DNA of 16,618 nucleotides, from the NCBI GenBank assembly GCA_002417825.1, contig DICX01000091.1, positions 1 through 16,618 on the forward strand, given 5' to 3'. Source of the stretch: Lactobacillus sp. UBA5815 (GTDB lineage: Bacteria > Bacillota > Bacilli > Lactobacillales > Lactobacillaceae). The notes under the pieces are model-generated. The model was given only the letters and a program-made list of their open reading frames with translations, made no database searches and had not been told where the DNA came from. Position numbers and translations under genes: made by a program. The number at the start of each line of letters is the position of its first letter. Position 1 is the stretch's first letter. Of this stretch, positions 12,210-16,618 are shown piece by piece.

Positions 12210-12247
12210 AAAGCTGCCTCATCTGAAATGATAAGGCAGCTTTTTTT
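12210..12247 (+). terminator. Terminator after the alcohol dehydrogenase
   Basis: AAAGCTGCCTCAT pairs with ATAAGGCAGCTTT (one mismatch) around an 8-base loop and ends in seven T (12241-12247). Confidence 0.92.
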
Positions 12248-12278
12248 ATTGTTAGCAGGATTAAAAATTAGAACAAGA

Positions 12279-13127
12279 TCATCGCGGTTTTCTAGCGATC
12301 AGCGAAAACGTCAACGGAATTTTGGGCAAGCCTTCAGGCATTCGCCAAAATTCTTCTTTTGGGTCGAACGTCAGCATCGATAACGCTTTCCAATCTGATG
12401 TCTGATATTCGCCAAGTGACTCGATCGTCAGACCAGCTTTAAGCAAAACACTCGTGATTTCTTGAAAATCATGCGCCCAATTGTGATTGTGAGTATGTTG
12501 AATCTTTCCCTTTGAGCCTGCTGTGTATGAAGCATCTGAATCATAAGAAATTTCTGTCCCGCTGAAATAATTTTGCGTGATAGCCAAGCCGTCATTATTT
12601 AAAGTAAATAAAAACGGATGATCGTCACGAATCATAAAAACGCCACCAGGTGCCAGCAAGTATGCGATCGAATCAGCCCAGTCCTGCAGATCAGGAAGCC
12701 AAGTGATCGTGCCAACACTCGTAACGATCACATCAAAATAATGATGATATTTCGGCATAGCTTGCGCCGCATAACGCACATCACTTTGAATATAGGTGAT
12801 ATCTGCACCAGCGCGCTCGGCGATTTCGTCTGCATACTTCAGTGAATTCGATGAAAAATCGATACCATGAACTTGGACAGCGCCTAAGCGCCACCAACTC
12901 AAAGTGTCTGTGCCGATATGACACTGCAGATGAAGCAATTTTCGTCCTTTGACAGACTGATCAGGCAGATGTGGGGCTAAAACTTTTAAGTCATGCTTTA
13001 CCGTTGCAGAAATGCTTTGAGGATCTTTAATGAAAGCATTTAAATCGCCATAACCTCCGTCTACATGAACATTGGCACGATCATCCCAATTATTGCGATT
13101 GTCATTGATATCAGGATTGTTGGTCAT
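12279..13127 (-). CDS. Class I SAM-dependent methyltransferase
   Basis: A Rossmann-fold methyltransferase of 282 residues. Counted from the first ATG at 13130, motif I is LLHLQCHIGTDTLSW (65-79), a variant in which Q-C-H replaces the usual G-C-G. The acidic residue after strand 2 is D91 in VHGIDFSSNSL. D117 lies in YIQSDVRY, and LLAPGGVFMIRDDHP (158-172) is the post-motif III region. The substrate is unknown; this branch is annotated broadly in lactobacilli. Of two adjacent ATGs (13130 and 13127), the second is preferred, since the GGGGGGAG ribosome binding site leaves five bases before it and only two before the first. It has its own promoter (13187-13215), is read leftward, and lies behind the glycosyltransferase gene. 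Confidence 0.88.
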   Translation of the reverse strand: MTNNPDINDNRNNWDDRANVHVDGGYGDLNAFIKDPQSISATVKHDLKVLAPHLPDQSVKGRKLLHLQCHIGTDTLSWWRLGAVQVHGIDFSSNSLKYADEIAERAGADITYIQSDVRYAAQAMPKYHHYFDVIVTSVGTITWLPDLQDWADSIAYLLAPGGVFMIRDDHPFLFTLNNDGLAITQNYFSGTEISYDSDASYTAGSKGKIQHTHNHNWAHDFQEITSVLLKAGLTIESLGEYQTSDWKALSMLTFDPKEEFWRMPEGLPKIPLTFSLIARKPR

Positions 13128-13161
13128 CATTGCTCCCCCCTTAAATGCACTTTTAACGCTA

Positions 13162-13253
13162 TGCTGATGTGGCTTGTTTGTCCACTAGTATAGTATAAAA
13201 AGGCGACATTTAAAACCACGATTTTATCGGTTAAAAGGAGACACACATCAGCA
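13162..13253. repeat. 10-bp inverted repeat flanking the methyltransferase promoter
   Basis: TGCTGATGTG (13162-13171) and its exact complement CACATCAGCA (13244-13253) lie 72 bases apart on either side of the promoter. They may be paired operator half-sites or chance. Confidence 0.35.
13187..13215 (-). promoter_or_regulatory. Promoter of the methyltransferase gene
   Basis: Read leftward: TTTTAA (13210-13215), 17 bases, TATACT (13187-13192). A second overlapping TATACT lies at 13192-13197. The -10 is strong and the -35 weak. Confidence 0.55.
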
Positions 13254-13262
13254 CGAAGTCAC

Positions 13263-14348
13263 TTAAGCAGCCGTAAGTTCATGAAAAAGTGTCCGCCAAA
13301 TCCCAACGATATGTGATAAAGAAAATGATTGAGCACGTTTCAATGATTGAGTTGCCCAATATTGGCGCTGCTGCGGTGAAGCGATGAGCGGTTGCAGCCG
13401 TTGTGTAAAGGCATCAACGTCGTGATCCGGCGTTAAAATTCCAAACTTTCCGTCTTTCAAGTACTCACGTGCGCCAGTGTTTGTCATCGAAACTACTGGC
13501 AAACCAAAACTCATCGCTTCGCCGATTACCAACGGTAGTCCTTCCCAGCGCGAAGTCATGATGAAGACCGAAGACGTCCGATAGTGGGTCAAAAGCTCAC
13601 GATCGCTCAATGAACCTAAGAGCTTGATTTTAGCTGACGCATGACGGCTTTGAATCAGTGCTTCAAGCTGTTCTCGATCTTGTCCAGCACCCGCAAGGTG
13701 AATCTCCCAATCCTCTGGAAGCTGTGTGGCTGCTTGAACCATCAGGTCCAATCCTTTTTGTGCGATATCGAGCCGCGATACAGCACTGATCACGTGTGAT
13801 TTTAAATCAGAAGCCGCCGTAGGATTGACCGTGATCGGATTGTAAATCTTAACAGTGTTTGGTTGAATCTTTGAAAAACGTTCGAGGTCATGAGAAGTTA
13901 AAACAACGACGCAGTCTGCCGCACGCAGACCGGCTTCGAATTCAACAAGCATGTTTCGATAATAATTCGTCGTGTAAGTTTCATAATTATTATGCAGCCA
14001 TGCGATGACGCGAACTTTTGGAATCCGCTTCTTGATCACAGGTGTAAAACTCGTCAATAGCCCCGCCGTCACGATCACGATGTCATAGCCGCCTCGATCG
14101 ATCGTTGTCACTAAGTCATTGATTTGAACCGTATAAACTTGCAGCGGCACACTACCGCGAAAGCTTTTTCCCGTGTTGACTGGATGGGTTGCCATGATCA
14201 AAGGGGCGTTCAATTCAAAAAAAGACGGTGTACTCGCCAAAGAATAATAAGTCACGTCTTCAGTTGAAGCAAGGGCATTGCCCAATACCGTCGCAACGCG
14301 CTTGACACCATCCATCAACAAGTTTTCAACACAAATCAAGATTTTCAT
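13263..14348 (-). CDS. GT4-family glycosyltransferase
   Basis: This 361-residue retaining glycosyltransferase has the GT-B fold and works with a nucleotide-sugar donor, probably at the cytoplasmic face of the membrane in cell-wall polymer, capsule or glycolipid synthesis. The N-terminal acceptor domain starts MKILICVENL. The donor half includes SRLDIAQKGLDLMVQA (191-206) and LLGSLSDRELL. The catalytic E-x7-E motif is E269 and E277 in SRWEGLPLVIGEAMSFGLP. There is no signal peptide or membrane helix. AAAGGA lies upstream of ATG 14348 with a nine-base gap. It is isolated, with no sugar-nucleotide or polymerase genes in view, so the acceptor cannot be guessed. It lies between copB and the methyltransferase on the same strand but at wide spacing (252 and 132-135 bases). 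Confidence 0.92.
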   Translation of the reverse strand: MKILICVENLLMDGVKRVATVLGNALASTEDVTYYSLASTPSFFELNAPLIMATHPVNTGKSFRGSVPLQVYTVQINDLVTTIDRGGYDIVIVTAGLLTSFTPVIKKRIPKVRVIAWLHNNYETYTTNYYRNMLVEFEAGLRAADCVVVLTSHDLERFSKIQPNTVKIYNPITVNPTAASDLKSHVISAVSRLDIAQKGLDLMVQAATQLPEDWEIHLAGAGQDREQLEALIQSRHASAKIKLLGSLSDRELLTHYRTSSVFIMTSRWEGLPLVIGEAMSFGLPVVSMTNTGAREYLKDGKFGILTPDHDVDAFTQRLQPLIASPQQRQYWATQSLKRAQSFSLSHIVGIWRTLFHELTAA

Positions 14349-14423
14349 CGTTCATGGTCCTTTCTTAAGACGATTTTTATGTGAACAAAGTTTTATCCTT
14401 TCCATAGCGCAGTGTAAACAAAG

Positions 14424-14496
14424 AGCACTAAGACTGACCCAAGAAATCGCTTAGCCTGCCATTAGTGCTTGCCCTTGAAATTTTTGTTGTTTCAAG
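14424..14496. repeat. Two inverted repeats in the copB-glycosyltransferase gap
   Basis: AGCACTAA (14424-14431) pairs with TTAGTGCT (14462-14469) over a 30-base loop, and CTTGAAA (14474-14480) pairs with TTTCAAG (14490-14496). The first, read leftward, is followed by CTTTGTTT and may be a weak terminator after copB. The second, read rightward, runs into TTTCTTT. The rest of 14349-14600 holds nothing I can identify. Confidence 0.35.
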
Positions 14497-14600
14497 TTTC
14501 TTTATATTTATGATACGCGTTATTTTATACGTATGCCAAAAACAAAGCTTGTCCTGCCTCATTTGCCATGCAGTATGCGATCATTTTTTCAATTCAAATC

Positions 14601-16618
14601 TCACCGTAACTTCAAACGCATCGCGTTGACCGCCACGATCACGGTCGATAAAGACATCACCAATGCACCGACCGCGGGATCAAGAACGATGCCGACGCCA
14701 ACTAAGATTCCAGCTGCCAGTGGAATCGCCAAAATGTTGTAGCCTGCACCCCACCAGAGGTTCTGAATCATCTTGCGTGTCGTGGCACGTCCAAGTTTGA
14801 GGAACGTCAAGATATCGCGGGGATCGCTTTTGACGAGGATCACATCGGCAGAATCGATTGCAACATCCGTACCGGCACCGATTGCAAGGCCAATATCAGC
14901 CCGTGCTAGTGCTGGCGCATCATTGACGCCATCACCGACCATTGCGACGCGATGACCAGCTTTCTGTTCATGCTGAATCCGTGCTGCTTTGTCTTCAGGG
15001 CGCTGTTCAGCATAGTAGCGAATATCGCCAAGCCGATGCGCGATGACACCTGCTGCAGTTTGATTGTCACCCGTCAGCATCACCGGTTCGATGCCTGCCT
15101 GGCGCAAGCCATCGATCAAAGCCATCGCATCCGGTTTGAGTTGGTCGCCCTGTGCAATCGAGCCCAAGACTGTCTTGCCTTGAAGCAAAAAGCTGACGGT
15201 GTCCCCTGCTGCAGCTGATTCATCAAATGATGCCTGATCAAAAGCAATCTGTCGTTCATTCAGCTCATGCGCGGTCACGATGGCATACGTCTTGCCAGCA
15301 ATCGTTCCTTGCAGCCCAACACCCTGCAATGTTTTCACGTTCGCTGCGGCGGTGACTGCGATCTTGCGTGCTTTCACTTCTGCCAAAACTCCTGCCGCCA
15401 AAGGATGGTTGGATCTGGCTTCCAGTGCAGCGAAAAGCTTGAGGACATCTGCCTCACGATGATCAGAAGAAAAGGTCTTTACTGAATCGACTTTGAACTT
15501 TCCTTCGGTCAGCGTTCCCGTTTTATCCACAAAAATCATATCGATCTTGCCGGCGTTTTCTAACGCCTGACGATCACGAATCAACAGTCCGTTTTTCGCA
15601 GCAAGACTCGTGCTTCGCGAGACGACCAGGGGGATCGCTAATCCTAGCGCATGTGGACAAGCGATGACGAGAACCGCGACAAGACGTTCCAATCCTGTGG
15701 ACAATCCTGAGAGTCCTGTCCAAACGAAGAAAGCGACCAATCCAATGAGCAATGCCGCAAAGAATAGCCAGCGCGAGACCTGATCCGCCATCGTTTCTGC
15801 TTGGGATTTATCCGCTTGCGCATCCGAGACGAGTTTGGTGACTTGTGCCAGATAACCGGATTCACCCGTACCTGTGACGCGTATCGTCAGTACGCCATCC
15901 CCATTGACTGCACCGCCGATCACCACATCACCAGCTTGTTTTTCCACAGCTTTGGCTTCACCAGTGACGAGCGATTCATTGACGGCACTCACACCTGCAG
16001 TGACACGGCCATCTGCGGGGATCTTTTCCCCCGCTTGAACGATGACGCGTTCACCTGTCTTCAATTTCGACAACGCAACATCACACGTTTTGCCATCTGC
16101 TTGAAGCACGTGTGCAGATCCTGGAAGCAGCGCTGCCATTTTTGACATCACATCTCCAGCGTTCATCACGGCGTTCATCTCGATCCAATGTCCCAGCAGC
16201 ATGATCACGATCAAACTGGCAAGTTCCCAGAAAAAGGTCATCGTCATACGATTCGGATCGATGAAGTGCGTTTCAATGAATGCATAGACACTGTAAACGT
16301 ACGACACTGTGATCCCCATTGCGATCAACGTCATCATCGCTGGTGTTTTGGCCTTGAGTTCGCTTATCGCACCTTTCAAAAAAGGTTGACCGCCATAGCC
16401 ATAAAGAAACGTTGCTAAAATCAAAACGAGCCAATCAGAACCGGGGAACGTGATCTCGAAGGGTAAGTGAAGCCCCATCAATGGCGACAAGATGAAAACA
16501 GGAATCGCCGCGATCAGTGAGATCCAGAATCTTTTTTTGAGACCCCTCATCGACATCGAAGACATCCCTGGCATCGTCATATCCATGTCATCTGACATCG
16601 CCATATCTTCGTGTGATG
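14601..16618 (-). CDS. copB: Copper-exporting P1B-type ATPase CopB, N-terminus beyond window
   Basis: At least 667 residues of a copper or silver exporting P-type ATPase are present, closely following enterococcal CopB. The Met/His-rich start (DDMDMTMPGMSSMSMRG) takes the place of a CXXC domain. FPGSDWLVLILAT, GGQPFLKGA and MMTLIAMGITVSYVYSVY lie in the first helices. Counted from the ATG at 16604: TGE at 214-216 (actuator), CPH at 316-318 (the CopB-type metal site), DKTGT with phosphorylated D360, HP at 400-401, TGDN at 511-514, GDGVND at 557-562, and NLWWGAGYN with late helices to the end. The frame stays open from 16604 to the right edge (SHED precedes the ATG) and no ribosome binding site is visible there, so the true start is probably outside. 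Sampled lines are about 53-57 percent GC, richer than most neighbours. No CopY box or other cop gene is in view. Confidence 0.95.
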   Translation of the reverse strand, partial: SHEDMAMSDDMDMTMPGMSSMSMRGLKKRFWISLIAAIPVFILSPLMGLHLPFEITFPGSDWLVLILATFLYGYGGQPFLKGAISELKAKTPAMMTLIAMGITVSYVYSVYAFIETHFIDPNRMTMTFFWELASLIVIMLLGHWIEMNAVMNAGDVMSKMAALLPGSAHVLQADGKTCDVALSKLKTGERVIVQAGEKIPADGRVTAGVSAVNESLVTGEAKAVEKQAGDVVIGGAVNGDGVLTIRVTGTGESGYLAQVTKLVSDAQADKSQAETMADQVSRWLFFAALLIGLVAFFVWTGLSGLSTGLERLVAVLVIACPHALGLAIPLVVSRSTSLAAKNGLLIRDRQALENAGKIDMIFVDKTGTLTEGKFKVDSVKTFSSDHREADVLKLFAALEARSNHPLAAGVLAEVKARKIAVTAAANVKTLQGVGLQGTIAGKTYAIVTAHELNERQIAFDQASFDESAAAGDTVSFLLQGKTVLGSIAQGDQLKPDAMALIDGLRQAGIEPVMLTGDNQTAAGVIAHRLGDIRYYAEQRPEDKAARIQHEQKAGHRVAMVGDGVNDAPALARADIGLAIGAGTDVAIDSADVILVKSDPRDILTFLKLGRATTRKMIQNLWWGAGYNILAIPLAAGILVGVGIVLDPAVGALVMSLSTVIVAVNAMRLKLR

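Noticed and set aside
13235..13270. AAAAGGAG followed by a short rightward frame before the glycosyltransferase end
   Set aside because: It would need an ATC start and stops after about ten codons.
15267..16418. Many ORFs opposite copB
   Set aside because: All are antisense shadows of the P-type ATPase, whose motifs are complete on the minus strand.

Overview
The window looks like the chromosome of a lactic acid bacterium (Lactobacillaceae or close relatives). The basis is moderate-to-low GC, strong AAGGAGG-type ribosome binding sites, many short U-tailed hairpin terminators, a type I-E CRISPR repeat of the lactobacillar kind, and a CopB copper ATPase that recalls the enterococcal protein throughout. 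The species cannot be fixed from the sequence.

Layout. 1-431: the distal (trailer) end of a type I-E CRISPR array, transcribed rightward and closed by a hairpin terminator at 473-510; the leader and cas genes would lie off the left edge. 616-3274: a rightward block with a small two-helix membrane protein, an ASCH-domain protein, a membrane protein built from three tandem copies of one unit, a 37-codon ORF with a strong ribosome binding site, and a GNAT acetyltransferase. 3484-4950 (leftward): a zinc-free quinone-oxidoreductase-like enzyme behind a one-cysteine OhrR-type MarR regulator. 5215-6826 (rightward): an unrecognised four-helix membrane protein and two tiny membrane proteins. 7164-8768: an XRE-type HTH domain fused to an ABC ATPase, broken by a frameshift, followed by its ABC-2 permease. 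8835-9602 (leftward): an NfsA-like nitroreductase, divergent from an AraC-family regulator (9834-10856). 11049-12170: a zinc alcohol dehydrogenase with codon use typical of high expression. 12279-14348 (leftward): a SAM methyltransferase and a GT4 glycosyltransferase. 14601 to the right edge (leftward): copper-exporting P-type ATPase CopB, missing its extreme N-terminus.

How it fits together. The window is a mosaic of one- to three-gene units separated by terminators rather than one pathway. A recurring theme is redox and electrophile handling: an OhrR-like thiol sensor with a quinone reductase, a nitroreductase, an alcohol dehydrogenase and a copper exporter. The marR/5215 intergenic region has face-to-face promoters and two perfect dyads, so the MarR protein may control both directions (inference).

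Best leads are the three-unit membrane protein at 1655-2695, the frameshifted HTH-ABC fusion at 7164-8043, the overlapping small ORF at 2788-2901, and the divergent OhrR-like control region at 4981-5061. No complete new system is evident. No tRNA, rRNA, insertion sequence or integrase was seen.
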